A stretch of 40,646 nt of DNA. Origin: Flavobacteriales bacterium UBA1531. Lineage in GTDB: Bacteria > Bacteroidota > Bacteroidia > Flavobacteriales_D > Sanyastnellaceae. The stretch's first letter is position 1, and every line of letters begins with the position of its first letter. The notes under the pieces were generated by a model that worked only from the letters and a program-made list of their open reading frames with translations, did not search any database and had not been told where the DNA came from. Positions 25,639 through 35,030 of the stretch are shown here, piece by piece. The stretch spans positions 19,805 to 60,450 of the forward strand of contig DCPZ01000024.1 of the NCBI GenBank assembly GCA_002323795.1, read 5' to 3'. The translations under genes and the position numbers were made by a program.

Positions 25639-26393
25639 TGGCCGAAGATCGTCCTAAACTCATTGGAATCATTCCCGCGCGATGGGGATCCAGGCGTTTC
25701 CCTGGAAAGCCCTTGGCCGAATTGGCGGGTAAGACCTTGATTGAGCGTGTGGTGGAGCGCGCCTTGAGCGCTGGTGTATGTGACACTGTACTTGTCGCTA
25801 CCGACGATGATCGCATCGCGCAGGCTGCGAAATACGCCGGAGCCGAGACGCGCATGACAGACCCAAAATTGGCGAATGGTACCTTGAGAAGCCATGCTGC
25901 TCTTGTTGAGTGGGAAGCTGATCATGCCATCCAAGCCGACTGGGTCATTAACATTCAAGGCGATGAACCTTTTGTGCATCCTGAGCAATTGCAAAAACTT
26001 GCTCAACTCATTCGGCAGCCCGGAGCCGGAATTGCGACTTTGGCCCGTCCCAAAGACGCCAATAATCCCGAGCGAGAAAATCCCAATCGCGTCAAGGTCA
26101 CTTGCGACCTCAATGGCACTGCACTTTACTTCAGTCGTTCACCCATTCCATCTAGCCCCGGGCCCTGGCTTGAACATGTCGGACTTTATGCCTTTTCTAG
26201 AGGAGCACTTGAGGCGCTCACGCATTTGCATGCGACCGAATTGGAAAAACGCGAAAGCCTCGAACAATTGCGTTGGTTAGAGCACGGCTGGAAAATCGCG
26301 GTAGGGCGCACCATGCATGAAACCCACGCTGTCGACACCCCTGAAGATTTGATTCGTTTGCACAACCTGCTGGAAAGCGGTGAATTGAATTAG
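25638..26393 (+). CDS. kdsB: 3-deoxy-manno-octulosonate cytidylyltransferase
   Basis: CMP-KDO synthetase activates KDO with CTP for attachment to lipid A. The 251-residue product (ATG at 25638; a TTG just upstream is less likely) has the N-terminal nucleotide-binding motif IPARWGSRRFPGKPLAELAGK, the segment VLVATDDDRIAQ, and NIQGDEPFVHPEQL, a metal- and sugar-binding signature of the family. ALTHLHATELEKRESLEQLRWLE near the C-terminus is also typical. The start overlaps the TonB-receptor stop by one base, so translation is probably coupled. Its presence implies KDO-containing lipopolysaccharide. Confidence 0.95.
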   Translation: MAEDRPKLIGIIPARWGSRRFPGKPLAELAGKTLIERVVERALSAGVCDTVLVATDDDRIAQAAKYAGAETRMTDPKLANGTLRSHAALVEWEADHAIQADWVINIQGDEPFVHPEQLQKLAQLIRQPGAGIATLARPKDANNPERENPNRVKVTCDLNGTALYFSRSPIPSSPGPWLEHVGLYAFSRGALEALTHLHATELEKRESLEQLRWLEHGWKIAVGRTMHETHAVDTPEDLIRLHNLLESGELN

Positions 26394-26398
26394 ATTTG
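26391..26398 (+). promoter_or_regulatory. Candidate -7 element for the S9 peptidase gene
   Basis: TAGATTTG is an exact match to TAnnTTTG. It begins with the kdsB stop codon and ends 23 bases before the preferred ATG at 26422. No TTG is at the expected -33 spacing. Confidence 0.35.
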
Positions 26399-26421
26399 CC
26401 CCTCACCTTTTGCTCAACCTC

Positions 26422-28638
26422 ATGTCACGCTTCCACCTCTTTGTATCTTTCGCGCTCTTTGCAATCGCTTTTATGTTCGCAGTAGCCAACAGCTCCTGCA
26501 ATTCCTCAGATTCTTCCATGGCATCCAACAAACAGCCCGAATTGAACGAAACTCAATTCTCCACCCCGCCCGTTGCGGAAAAGCAATCCCACATAACAGA
26601 GATTCACGATCTTCAATTGGAAGATGAGTATTTCTGGATGCGACTGAGTGATGAGCAAAAAGAAGCTCCTGAGCCCGACGCTCAAACTTCCAAGGTAGTT
26701 GACTACCTCAGCGCCGAAAATGATTACAAGACAGAGGTAATGCAGGGGACTGAGCCTTTTCAAGAAACGCTCTTCAATGAAATTGTAGGCCGCATCAAGC
26801 AAGATGATCAAAGCGTTCCACTGCTGGACAAAGGATATTATTACTACAGTCGATACGAGGAAGGCAAAGAGTATGCGATCTACTGCCGCAAACCAGGTTC
26901 ACTGGAAGCGGAAGAGCAAGTAATGTTGAACGTCAATGAAATGGCTGAAGGATTCAGTTATTATGCCTTGGGCGGTCAATCAATCAGTACCAACAACAAC
27001 TTGCTAGCCTTCAGCGTCGACACGGTGAGCCGACGTGAATACACGCTGCAATTCAAAGACCTTTCTACAGGCGAAATCTTGGCCGACCGCATCCCCGGCA
27101 CAACAGGTGGTGCTACCTGGGCCAATGACAACAAAACGGTTTTCTATTCCAAAAAAGACCCTGTGACCTTGCGTTCATCGCGCATTTATAAGCATGTTCT
27201 GGGAACCGATGCGAACGATGATATGATGATTTATGAGGAAACCGACGAAACGTTTGGCTGCGGCATTGGCAAGTCCAAAAGTGAGCAATATCTCATGCTT
27301 GCGAGCTACTCAACGCTGAGCAACGAATGGCGCTACTTGGATGCCAATACCCCCAATGGCGAATGGAAAATTATCCAGCCGCGGGAGCGTAATTTAGAAT
27401 ACAGCTGCAGCCACTATGGTGATCACTTTTACATCACGACCAACCGCGATGCAAAGAATTTCAAATTGGTTCGTACGCCCGTGACGGCAACAACCTACGA
27501 AAATTGGGAAGATGTGCTTCCACATCGGGATGAGACCTTGCTCGAAGGCGTCGATATTTTCAAAGATTACCTGGTGGTCTCGGAACGAACCGAAGGCCTG
27601 AATCAAATTCGCGTCAAGCGATGGGACGATGCGGCCGATTATTATATCCAGTTCCCTGACCCAGCCTATTCGGCCTATGTTGGTGCCAATCCTGATTTTG
27701 ATACGCAGCGGCTTCGCTACGGGTACAATTCAATGACTACTCCGAGCTCGGTGTTTCAGATGGACATGATCAGCCAAGATAAAGAGTTGCTGAAGCAGCA
27801 AGAGGTCCTTGGCGGTACCTTTGACTCTGCCAATTATGAAAGCGAGCGCGTGATGGTGGAAGCACGCGATGGCACCAAAGTACCCGTTTCCATTGTTTCA
27901 CGGAAAGGAGTCAAAAAAGACGGGAAAAATCCGCTTCTGTTGTATGCTTACGGCAGCTACGGATACAGCATGGATGCTGGATTCTCAAGCACACGACTAA
28001 GCCTATTGGACCGCGGCTTCGTTTACGCCATTGCTCACATTCGAGGTGGGCAAGAGATGGGGCGCGATTGGTACGAAGATGGGAAGATGTTCAATAAGAA
28101 GAATACCTTCTCCGATTTTGTCGATTGTGGACAAGCAATGGTTGATTTAGGCTACACGTCACCCGAACACTTGTATGCAATGGGCGGATCAGCCGGTGGA
28201 TTGCTCATGGGTGCAGTCATCAATATGGCGCCTGCTTTATTCAACGGGGTGATTGCTGCTGTGCCTTTTGTGGATGTCATCAATACGATGTTAGATGAGA
28301 GCATTCCTCTCACAACTGGAGAATTTGATGAGTGGGGAAATCCGAAGAACAAAGATTCGTTCGATTACATGATGTCGTACAGCCCGTATGACAACGTTGC
28401 GGCTCAAGATTATCCCCACATGCTCATTACTACGGGGTATTGGGACAGCCAAGTTCAGTATTGGGAACCTGCCAAGTGGATTGCCAAATTACGAGACACC
28501 AAAACCGACGACAACCTGTTGATCATGGATTGTAACATGGAAACTGGCCACGGTGGAGCATCTGGTCGTTTCAAGCGTCTTCGTGAAACAGCGATGGAAT
28601 ATGCCTTCTTCATGATGCTCGAGGGCATCGAAGAATAA
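26422..28638 (+). CDS. S9 family oligopeptidase B-type serine peptidase, exported
   Basis: The 738-residue enzyme has the two-part plan of prolyl oligopeptidases, with a seven-bladed propeller (about residues 70-450) and an alpha/beta-hydrolase domain. The catalytic serine S590 is in GGSAGG, D675 is in YWDSQVQYWEPAKW and H710 is in ETGHGG. The spacings of 85 and 35 residues equal those I know for E. coli oligopeptidase B. The first 30 residues are hydrophobic and end VANSSCNSS, which may be a lipoprotein signal although the lipobox is imperfect. It probably cleaves short peptides in the periplasm or at the cell surface. A TTG at 26410 is an alternative start. Confidence 0.92.
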   Translation: MSRFHLFVSFALFAIAFMFAVANSSCNSSDSSMASNKQPELNETQFSTPPVAEKQSHITEIHDLQLEDEYFWMRLSDEQKEAPEPDAQTSKVVDYLSAENDYKTEVMQGTEPFQETLFNEIVGRIKQDDQSVPLLDKGYYYYSRYEEGKEYAIYCRKPGSLEAEEQVMLNVNEMAEGFSYYALGGQSISTNNNLLAFSVDTVSRREYTLQFKDLSTGEILADRIPGTTGGATWANDNKTVFYSKKDPVTLRSSRIYKHVLGTDANDDMMIYEETDETFGCGIGKSKSEQYLMLASYSTLSNEWRYLDANTPNGEWKIIQPRERNLEYSCSHYGDHFYITTNRDAKNFKLVRTPVTATTYENWEDVLPHRDETLLEGVDIFKDYLVVSERTEGLNQIRVKRWDDAADYYIQFPDPAYSAYVGANPDFDTQRLRYGYNSMTTPSSVFQMDMISQDKELLKQQEVLGGTFDSANYESERVMVEARDGTKVPVSIVSRKGVKKDGKNPLLLYAYGSYGYSMDAGFSSTRLSLLDRGFVYAIAHIRGGQEMGRDWYEDGKMFNKKNTFSDFVDCGQAMVDLGYTSPEHLYAMGGSAGGLLMGAVINMAPALFNGVIAAVPFVDVINTMLDESIPLTTGEFDEWGNPKNKDSFDYMMSYSPYDNVAAQDYPHMLITTGYWDSQVQYWEPAKWIAKLRDTKTDDNLLIMDCNMETGHGGASGRFKRLRETAMEYAFFMMLEGIEE

Positions 28639-28651
28639 GCGACGTCCAACA

Positions 28652-29092
28652 ATGAAGAGATTCCGGTTGTTGACCAAGGAGGAACTCGATGCTGTTCGTC
28701 CGGAATTTGTGCGCTACCTGGCTTCTGAGGGAATCGCTGCAGATGATTGGACAAGGAAACAAGCCGAACATCCTGAAGAAATCCAAGCTTGCTTGGAAGA
28801 CTTCAGCCAACGGTTTTGGGAAGGCGCGACCGCTGCCATTCAGTGCATCGAACACTCCCCCTCAGAAGGAGACCTCTGGCTGTTTCAATTTGAAGAAACG
28901 GAAGCCAAGCTGATCCGTTGCCTGCGCAAAGGAGATTCAATCACCTGGTCTGAAGGAGGTAAAACATTCGAGCAGGAGGCCCGAGGACAAGAGATTTTCC
29001 AACTGCTCGAACAAGGGGCAAAGCCCTGCGATCTTGAGCGGTTCAAAACCTACCAGACAGAAATGAATGGGACCACTGGAGCAACGAATTAA
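28652..29092 (+). CDS. Small conserved hypothetical, DUF6495-like
   Basis: The 146-residue soluble protein begins MKRFRLLTKEELDAVRPEFV and is acidic and largely helical, with no signal peptide or membrane segment. The opening, and the segment VRYLASEGIAADDWTRKQ, resemble a Bacteroidota family that I recall as DUF6495, whose function is unknown; I could not check this. It follows the S9 peptidase by 13 bases, so it is probably in the same transcript. Its stop codon overlaps that of the convergent HAD gene by four bases. Confidence 0.7.
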   Translation: MKRFRLLTKEELDAVRPEFVRYLASEGIAADDWTRKQAEHPEEIQACLEDFSQRFWEGATAAIQCIEHSPSEGDLWLFQFEETEAKLIRCLRKGDSITWSEGGKTFEQEARGQEIFQLLEQGAKPCDLERFKTYQTEMNGTTGATN

Positions 29093-29769
29093 GCTGGTAA
29101 CGCACCAATTCGAAATGCCGATTCCGGCAAGTCAAATCCCCGTCTGGATAACCAAATCGCAACGTCATCTTCCACCGGATGGTGCCAGTGCACCTCAAGA
29201 CCCGCATCGCGTGCGCCAGTGACGTGTTGCTTGCTATCATCGATAAATAGTGTCTTACTTGGCTCGACTCTATGGCGGTAACAAAGAGACAAAAAGGCCT
29301 CTGGATCCGGCTTTCGCTGTCCCATTTCCTGGCTATAATGAATGCCTTCGAAGGCTCCTCTAAAAGAAGAAAGTCCAAAACGCTCTTCCATCCAAGCTTC
29401 AAACACATGCGCATGAATGACGTTGGTATTGGAGAACAAGAAAAGCCGCGTCTGCTTACCCAACGATTGCACCAGAGGAATTCGCGATGCATGCATTCCC
29501 GTCAAGATGGAATTCCAAGCCTTGACAACCTCTTCCTTGTCCGTTCCTGGTGCGCAGTGCGATTGCATCTGGGCGTAGAAATCATCTGGGCTAATCCGAC
29601 CACATTCCAAATCATCAAACATGGGAGACTGTGCTGATTGCTGATAGAGTCCAGCGAAATCGGAAACGCCAAGCGCCTCAAATGCACGAACCGGTGCACC
29701 GTAATCGATGTCGTACAACACCCCTCCAAAATCCAAGATTAGGGCCTCTGGCAAGGGTAAATTGGTCAT
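29089..29769 (-). CDS. HAD-superfamily phosphatase, subfamily IA (YihX-like)
   Basis: With the ATG at 29769 the product has 226 residues; an earlier in-frame start at 29799 would overlap the upstream gene. Motif I is ILDFGGVLYD, with the nucleophilic Asp but Gly two residues later, as in YihX and related HAD-IA enzymes that read DLGNV. Motif II is FLFSNTN, the motif III lysine is in GQRKPDPEAF, and motif IV is LFIDDSKQHVTGA. The cap region lies between motifs I and II. It probably hydrolyses a small phosphate ester such as a sugar phosphate; the substrate is unknown. Confidence 0.85.
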   Translation of the reverse strand: MTNLPLPEALILDFGGVLYDIDYGAPVRAFEALGVSDFAGLYQQSAQSPMFDDLECGRISPDDFYAQMQSHCAPGTDKEEVVKAWNSILTGMHASRIPLVQSLGKQTRLFLFSNTNVIHAHVFEAWMEERFGLSSFRGAFEGIHYSQEMGQRKPDPEAFLSLCYRHRVEPSKTLFIDDSKQHVTGARDAGLEVHWHHPVEDDVAIWLSRRGFDLPESAFRIGALPA

Positions 29770-29782
29770 GCCCTCTTCCCGT

Positions 29783-30823
29783 TTAGTGCGCCGCACCAAA
29801 ACGCTTCAACCAAGCACGCTCAGTTGATTTCTCTCCGCGTAATTCTGCCAATTGAGCGCGCGCACTCACCTCATCCGCATGAATAGAAAACGTCACAAGA
29901 CGCAAACCATTGTCCTGGAGATACACCTCAGAATCAAAGCCTTTTCGGATCAAGCCAGCCGACAAATTCATCGCATTCGATTCCACCGAAAACGAACCCG
30001 CAACCAACATGAAAATCACATTGTTCTCTGTGAGCTCTGTCAGTTCTGATGTGGTCAAATCCGTTGTTTTGGTCACTTCTTCTGTGGACTCAGGCCGAAC
30101 GTTATTGGCTTCAACGGTCTCCAATGTGGACGCTTCAATGGTTTCCCATGTGGGCACTTTCTCCTCTTCAAATCGTGGCTGGTAGGCCACCTCTTCATGT
30201 GACTGAATGCTCAATGGAAGCGTGCTCATCAATGCAGCATCGTTCCCCATGCTATCTGCAAAAAACATCCCTGCACCTCCAAGAATGGGGACCGCGATCG
30301 CTGCAGCAATTCGCCTCCATGGCGCTTGAACTTGTTCCTGATGTGCCGCTGGCATCGAAATGATTCTCGTTATTGGATCAGCGCTAGCGCGACTCACTTC
30401 GGGGTTGAGCAGTGGCAAAGGAATTCGCTTCAAGCCAAATGACCGGAGAATTCGCTCCATTTCTTCGTCAGGCATGAACCTCAAATGGCCTTCTTCACCA
30501 AGAAACAATCGTCCTACTTGATGAATTCGAACCGTGTCACCTCCTTGCATTTTCACCTTGAGTGCGGCGGCCTCTTGCTCCACCCTTACCAAAGCTTCAT
30601 CCAGTGAGATCTGCGATTTGCGAGCAATGGCTTGCACCAACACACCGTCATGGTGAACGATTCGCTCGTTGAAGAGGATGCTCCGTGATGGCGGAATCAA
30701 TTCTTGACAATTCTCGTCATACTTCGCTGGCTTTAGGTTGCACACAAATCCGCCTAATCCAGGAACAACGACACAATCGTGATCCAAAAACAGGCGGTGA
30801 AGGTGGTGGTCTAAAAGATTCAT
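29783..30823 (-). CDS. Membrane protein with HU-CCDC81-like and SPOR domains
   Basis: With the ATG at 30823 the product has 346 residues. Residues 1-60 (MNLLDHHLHRLFLDHDCVVVPG onward) and about 62-135 fit the paired prokaryotic CCDC81-type HU-like domains. A membrane segment (about 171-189, RIAAAIAVPILGGAGMFFAD) and a Ser/Thr/Glu-rich linker follow. A SPOR domain makes up about residues 269-343 (FMLVAGSFSVESNAMNL, FGAAH at the end). The HU-like part would face the cytoplasm and the SPOR part the periplasm, where SPOR domains bind denuded glycan strands at the division septum. It could link DNA or cytoplasmic partners to the septum; that is inference. A start at 30871 would add 16 residues unlike the family. 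Confidence 0.85.
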   Translation of the reverse strand: MNLLDHHLHRLFLDHDCVVVPGLGGFVCNLKPAKYDENCQELIPPSRSILFNERIVHHDGVLVQAIARKSQISLDEALVRVEQEAAALKVKMQGGDTVRIHQVGRLFLGEEGHLRFMPDEEMERILRSFGLKRIPLPLLNPEVSRASADPITRIISMPAAHQEQVQAPWRRIAAAIAVPILGGAGMFFADSMGNDAALMSTLPLSIQSHEEVAYQPRFEEEKVPTWETIEASTLETVEANNVRPESTEEVTKTTDLTTSELTELTENNVIFMLVAGSFSVESNAMNLSAGLIRKGFDSEVYLQDNGLRLVTFSIHADEVSARAQLAELRGEKSTERAWLKRFGAAH

Positions 30824-30919
30824 GGTATCATGCTTCAGGTGCCAATGAGCATTCGAATGTAGGAGAAACAATCGGCTCTTGCAAGGTATAACGGTCGTTT
30901 CCAGAGATCTGAAATCAAA

Positions 30920-33900
30920 TTAGCGCAAGAGAGCTACCGTGCCCGTCTTAAGCCTCGGACCATCGCGTAATTCATAACGCATGCGCCAGAGGTAAACTCC
31001 ATCGGGCACAAAGTGATCCGAATTCATCAATTGATTGTTTCCAATCCAAGGTTCAGCAGGATCCTCGCTATAAAATACCTGTTCGCCCCAACGATTGAAA
31101 ATCTCCAACCTAAAGCCTCGAGGATCTACGCCTTCAACCCGAAAGGCGTCGTTGACACCGTCGTTGTTTGGTGTAAACGCTGACGGCATGTACAGCGGAT
31201 AAAAAACGTCCAAAAAGACGCTGTCGCGAGCCGAACATCCTTCGGGAGAGATGCTTTCCAAAACGAACCACTGTGACCCTTGAACTTCAACCTCAGGCGT
31301 GAGGCAATCGTTGCAACTGAGCCAATCGTCGGGTGTCCACCAAAGCGTATCCGCATCCACTGTTCCAAAAAGACGTACTTGGTCCAACCAATCAACAGAC
31401 CGGTCTGGACCGGCATCGACATAAGGCGGCTGCCAAACTTGCACCGTAATCTCTGTGCTTCCAGTACAACCAAACTGATCCGTCACATACACTGTAAATG
31501 TGGTCGTTTCCGTTGGAAATACTTGAGTTGATTGTGCAGTAGGGCTCGCAGCCAATCCCGATGGAGTCCATGAATAATTCACCCCGTCGGATGCGCTCAA
31601 TTCCATCGTTTCACCCCGGCACATCCACCCCCCACCCGTAGCATCTGCAGAAGGTGCGATCAACTCAACACTTACGCTGTCGACACCAACACCACAGACG
31701 TTGGCAATTTGGACCGAAAATGTTGTGTTTTCGGAAGGAGATGTAAACGTGTTTTGCGCAAGCGGATTGGTGACCAGTTCCGCAGGTGACCACAGATAAC
31801 TCACCCCTTCTTCCGCCTGCAAAAAGGTTCCTTGTCCTTGGCATAAGAAAATCGTTGGGTAGGTTTGACCCCCTGGCACAAATTGCACCACATTGATGGT
31901 CACTTCCTCTTCAGCCAGACAATCGTTCGGACTAGAAATCAAAGCCGTGTATGTGGTTGATTCTGTTGGACTCGCTGTGGTTGATTCCGACGTGGGCGAA
32001 CCCAATCCCACCGTAGGCGACCAGATGACATCGCTGCCGCCTGTTGCCTCCAAGTCTACGACGTCGCCGAGGCAAATGGTCATGTCAGCGGTAATGTCAG
32101 TAACCAACACTTCTACCACAACTGTCACTTCAGCACTTCCTGTCCCGCACGCATTTGAGTCTTCCACTGTGTACGTGGTGGTTTGAAGGGGAGTAACCAG
32201 CGGGTTTGGAATCGAAGGGTCATCCATCGTTGGATGCGGTTGCCACACAAGTCCATCGGTGCCATAAGCTTGTAAGTTTGTGCTTTCCCCCTCGCAAACT
32301 GGAGGCACCTCATCGATCAAAGGCTGTGGAATTTCCTCAATGAATAGCGTCGCAAATGCGGTGTCCGGTTCCAAACATCCCCCACTGGCCGTTGCGTCCG
32401 AAACAATCAGCATCACATCCCATTCGCCTGGCGTGAGGTAGATGTATTCGGGGTTTTCTTCTTCACTGATGCTCAAGTCCCCAAAATCCCAAACATAATC
32501 GTTGCCTCCAATGGAATTGTTGACGAACTGTATGGCCTCGCCTGCGCAAATCAGGTCAGGCGCATCGATGTTGATGTCGGCAACCAATGATCCCAAATTG
32601 AATTTGAAAACACCCAAATTGCAGTTGGTCGAGAGGTTGTTTCCCGACCAAGCTCCTGCTGTAGTCGGAAAATCGTCCCAACCGCCGCATCCCGCGCACA
32701 CGGCTTGATAAACCGTCCCATTCTTATCAAACCGAGACGTTCCCCCGTCCACATGCTCGTTAGAAAATGTGCCTCCAAAAAACGTCCCATAGGTCAAGTC
32801 TGTCGCTTCCGGCGCCAGTACTCCCAGCCAAAAGTCACTGCCATCGGTTCCAATTTGATAAGCCCCTTCTGTAATTGGCATTCCGTTCGTTGTCGATTGA
32901 CCTGCATTGGAGCTGTTGCTGTTATTCGTTACGCCTCCCCACCCGCTGATGTACATCTCATCACAATCAGACACCAAAAAGGCGGTAGGGCTGATGTCAA
33001 TGCCTGACTGAGGTATGCCTACACGCGTCACCCAATCCACGGCATCCAATTCCGATGTGAAGCGAACCACAAAGGTGCTTCCGTTGGGATTGTCCGCGTA
33101 AACGTCTCCAACCAACGCGAGCGATGATCCAACGGTTTGACCACACAAATGTGGGCGGTCTTCGGTGTCCAACTGCACAAAATAAGATTGATCGTAGTCG
33201 TCTGTTCCGAAGTAACTCGCTGCATCCAAAATAGGTGTTTCGGTTGCGTAATTCAACGAAAATATGTACCCATCACTATCACCGGCTAAATTTGGTTGAT
33301 AGGCATCAGGTGAAGTTGGTAAATCGTCACTGCGCGTTCCTCCCGCGATGTAAGCCGTGGTGCTGCTTTGAGCAAACTGAATGGCATAGGCCGCATCGTC
33401 CTGATTGCCTCCAAAATACGAGGAAAATTCAAGCTCGGCCAAGTCCTCTGAAAGTCGCATGATCACGGCATCGCTCGTGCCATTTAACCCAGGATCAAAA
33501 GCATTCGCCATGGGAAAATCATCGCTTCGGGTACTGGTCGCCACCCATACGTCTCCTTGCGGATCTACCATCACTTCGCCCCTGCAAACATCCCCATAAT
33601 TGTAATTCAGCTGTGTGCCCAAGTTCAATCCGTCATTTTCAGTTCCGCCCAAGAATGTTGAGGCCTCCAGTGAACCATCATTTCCATCGATTTTAGAAAG
33701 AATGATGTCGCACCCCACTGAGAAGGCCTGATAAAAACTATAGTCCATTAAATTAATGAGTGGCCCACCAATAAATCCCTCTTGGAAAGCGCCGTCAGTC
33801 GTTGGGAAATCTGCAGAACCGGTGGTTCCCATGGCATAAATATCGCCTTCAGAATTGGTCACAAGACTGTGAGGATAATCGAGGTTTGATCCGCCGAGGT

Positions 33901-34939
33901 AGGTGCTGTATTCGAGCGTGCTCCCATCCGCTGAAAATACACTGATTCCGAAGTCAAAATCGCCCCCACTGAAAGCCACATCGAAAGCTCCCGTCGTCGT
34001 AGGATAACCCACACCACGCACACCTGACCCCCCAATGAGTCGGCCATTATCATCATACGCCGCAGTGAATCCCCAACTGTCTGCTGTCGAACCGATGTAA
34101 GAGGCAAATTCAATTTCAGGATCAATGATCAGAGGTCGAGAAGCATCATAATCTCCCAGCTCATAGGTGATGCGATGGCCACCGTCTTGCATGGATTGCA
34201 AGCGGTAGGAGCAATCAACCTCTTCCATCAGGCTTCCATTCATTTGATAAGCAAACGGAGCGGCTTCTACTATGTGACCCCAAGCGCCAGAAACAGCTAA
34301 GCCTTCACCAACAGAAGGCCCTAACAGGTGTTTCAACGTGCCATCGGATTGCAGCACTGTTTCAAGGCCTCGATAAATAGAAACTATTTGTGTTGGATCT
34401 GCCCCTGCGTCCACCTTCCAATCGCATTTGATGTGAGCAGCATCGCCCTTCATGCCATCAATTGATCCATGAACTCCTGGCCAAACATCTTCCAGCCTAA
34501 GTTTACCTGAAGGCCTAACGCCCTGGGCCCATTTCGAAGAATCGTTGCCGCGGTAATATGAGAGAAAATGATCTGAAGGTTGGCTTGCGATTGTTCTAAA
34601 ATCCGTCGAAGCACCCTCCCATTCCACATCCAATACATACTTCGTCAATCCACCGACTGGTGATTCGTGACGTGCAAATGCATCATAGCCCGTTGCGAGC
34701 ATGGCCGCTTTCCAGCCGCGCTCCGTCAACCACCAATCGCCCCCATGCACTCGAGCCTCCGCCAAAACTTCCTCGTGAAACTGACCTTCATTGGGCACGA
34801 ACCACACACCCGCTTGAGAATGTCCGCGCTGCACGATGCGCCCGTCTTCTTCTGACACTTGGGCCTGCAAACATGCACCCCATGCCAAGCAAGCCATGGC
34901 AAGAAAAGTCGTCAATATGTGTTTTTCGATGCGAAGCAT
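30920..34939 (-). CDS. Giant secreted protein with gliding-motility-type C-terminal domain
   Basis: The 1339-residue protein has a signal peptide (about 1-26). An N-terminal domain containing VWFVPNEGQFHEEV follows (the DUF7948 type, by my recognition), then several SBBP-like beta-propeller repeats of the form YSTYLGGSNLDYPHSL and ASTFLGGTENDGL (about 270-740). Next come a PKD domain (about 775-870; YVWDFGD and YIYLTPGEWDV) and several Ig-like repeats beginning ITADMTICLGD or similar. The last ~95 residues (MPSAFTPNNDGVNDAFRVEG, FNRWGEQVFYS, GVYLWRMRYE) are the CHU_C/TIGR04131-type domain used for type IX secretion. It is probably a surface adhesin or matrix protein. The promoter is not evident. 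Confidence 0.9.
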   Translation of the reverse strand: MLRIEKHILTTFLAMACLAWGACLQAQVSEEDGRIVQRGHSQAGVWFVPNEGQFHEEVLAEARVHGGDWWLTERGWKAAMLATGYDAFARHESPVGGLTKYVLDVEWEGASTDFRTIASQPSDHFLSYYRGNDSSKWAQGVRPSGKLRLEDVWPGVHGSIDGMKGDAAHIKCDWKVDAGADPTQIVSIYRGLETVLQSDGTLKHLLGPSVGEGLAVSGAWGHIVEAAPFAYQMNGSLMEEVDCSYRLQSMQDGGHRITYELGDYDASRPLIIDPEIEFASYIGSTADSWGFTAAYDDNGRLIGGSGVRGVGYPTTTGAFDVAFSGGDFDFGISVFSADGSTLEYSTYLGGSNLDYPHSLVTNSEGDIYAMGTTGSADFPTTDGAFQEGFIGGPLINLMDYSFYQAFSVGCDIILSKIDGNDGSLEASTFLGGTENDGLNLGTQLNYNYGDVCRGEVMVDPQGDVWVATSTRSDDFPMANAFDPGLNGTSDAVIMRLSEDLAELEFSSYFGGNQDDAAYAIQFAQSSTTAYIAGGTRSDDLPTSPDAYQPNLAGDSDGYIFSLNYATETPILDAASYFGTDDYDQSYFVQLDTEDRPHLCGQTVGSSLALVGDVYADNPNGSTFVVRFTSELDAVDWVTRVGIPQSGIDISPTAFLVSDCDEMYISGWGGVTNNSNSSNAGQSTTNGMPITEGAYQIGTDGSDFWLGVLAPEATDLTYGTFFGGTFSNEHVDGGTSRFDKNGTVYQAVCAGCGGWDDFPTTAGAWSGNNLSTNCNLGVFKFNLGSLVADINIDAPDLICAGEAIQFVNNSIGGNDYVWDFGDLSISEEENPEYIYLTPGEWDVMLIVSDATASGGCLEPDTAFATLFIEEIPQPLIDEVPPVCEGESTNLQAYGTDGLVWQPHPTMDDPSIPNPLVTPLQTTTYTVEDSNACGTGSAEVTVVVEVLVTDITADMTICLGDVVDLEATGGSDVIWSPTVGLGSPTSESTTASPTESTTYTALISSPNDCLAEEEVTINVVQFVPGGQTYPTIFLCQGQGTFLQAEEGVSYLWSPAELVTNPLAQNTFTSPSENTTFSVQIANVCGVGVDSVSVELIAPSADATGGGWMCRGETMELSASDGVNYSWTPSGLAASPTAQSTQVFPTETTTFTVYVTDQFGCTGSTEITVQVWQPPYVDAGPDRSVDWLDQVRLFGTVDADTLWWTPDDWLSCNDCLTPEVEVQGSQWFVLESISPEGCSARDSVFLDVFYPLYMPSAFTPNNDGVNDAFRVEGVDPRGFRLEIFNRWGEQVFYSEDPAEPWIGNNQLMNSDHFVPDGVYLWRMRYELRDGPRLKTGTVALLR

Positions 34940-34981
34940 GGTTCAGCAAAAGATGCTGTCAAACAAATAACGGACAAAAGA

Positions 34982-35008
34982 CCTTGCGGGTTGCCTATGC
35001 CGCAAAGG
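34982..35008 (-). terminator. Candidate terminator after gpsA
   Basis: CCTTGCGG (34982-34989) pairs with CCGCAAAGG (35000-35008) across one bulged base, leaving a 10-base loop. On the minus strand it is followed by TCTTTTG. It begins 22 bases beyond the gpsA stop and would separate gpsA from the giant secreted protein gene. Confidence 0.45.
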
Positions 35009-35030
35009 CAACACAAACAATGGAACGAAA

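Noticed and set aside
30824..30871. Upstream ATG for the HU-SPOR protein
   Set aside because: The added 16 residues are His-rich and unlike the conserved start MNLLDHHLHRLF.
33200..34150. DNA-level tandem repeats within the giant protein gene
   Set aside because: The periodicity is in the protein (SBBP-like propeller repeats); the nucleotide sequences have diverged, so it is not a recent DNA repeat or CRISPR array.
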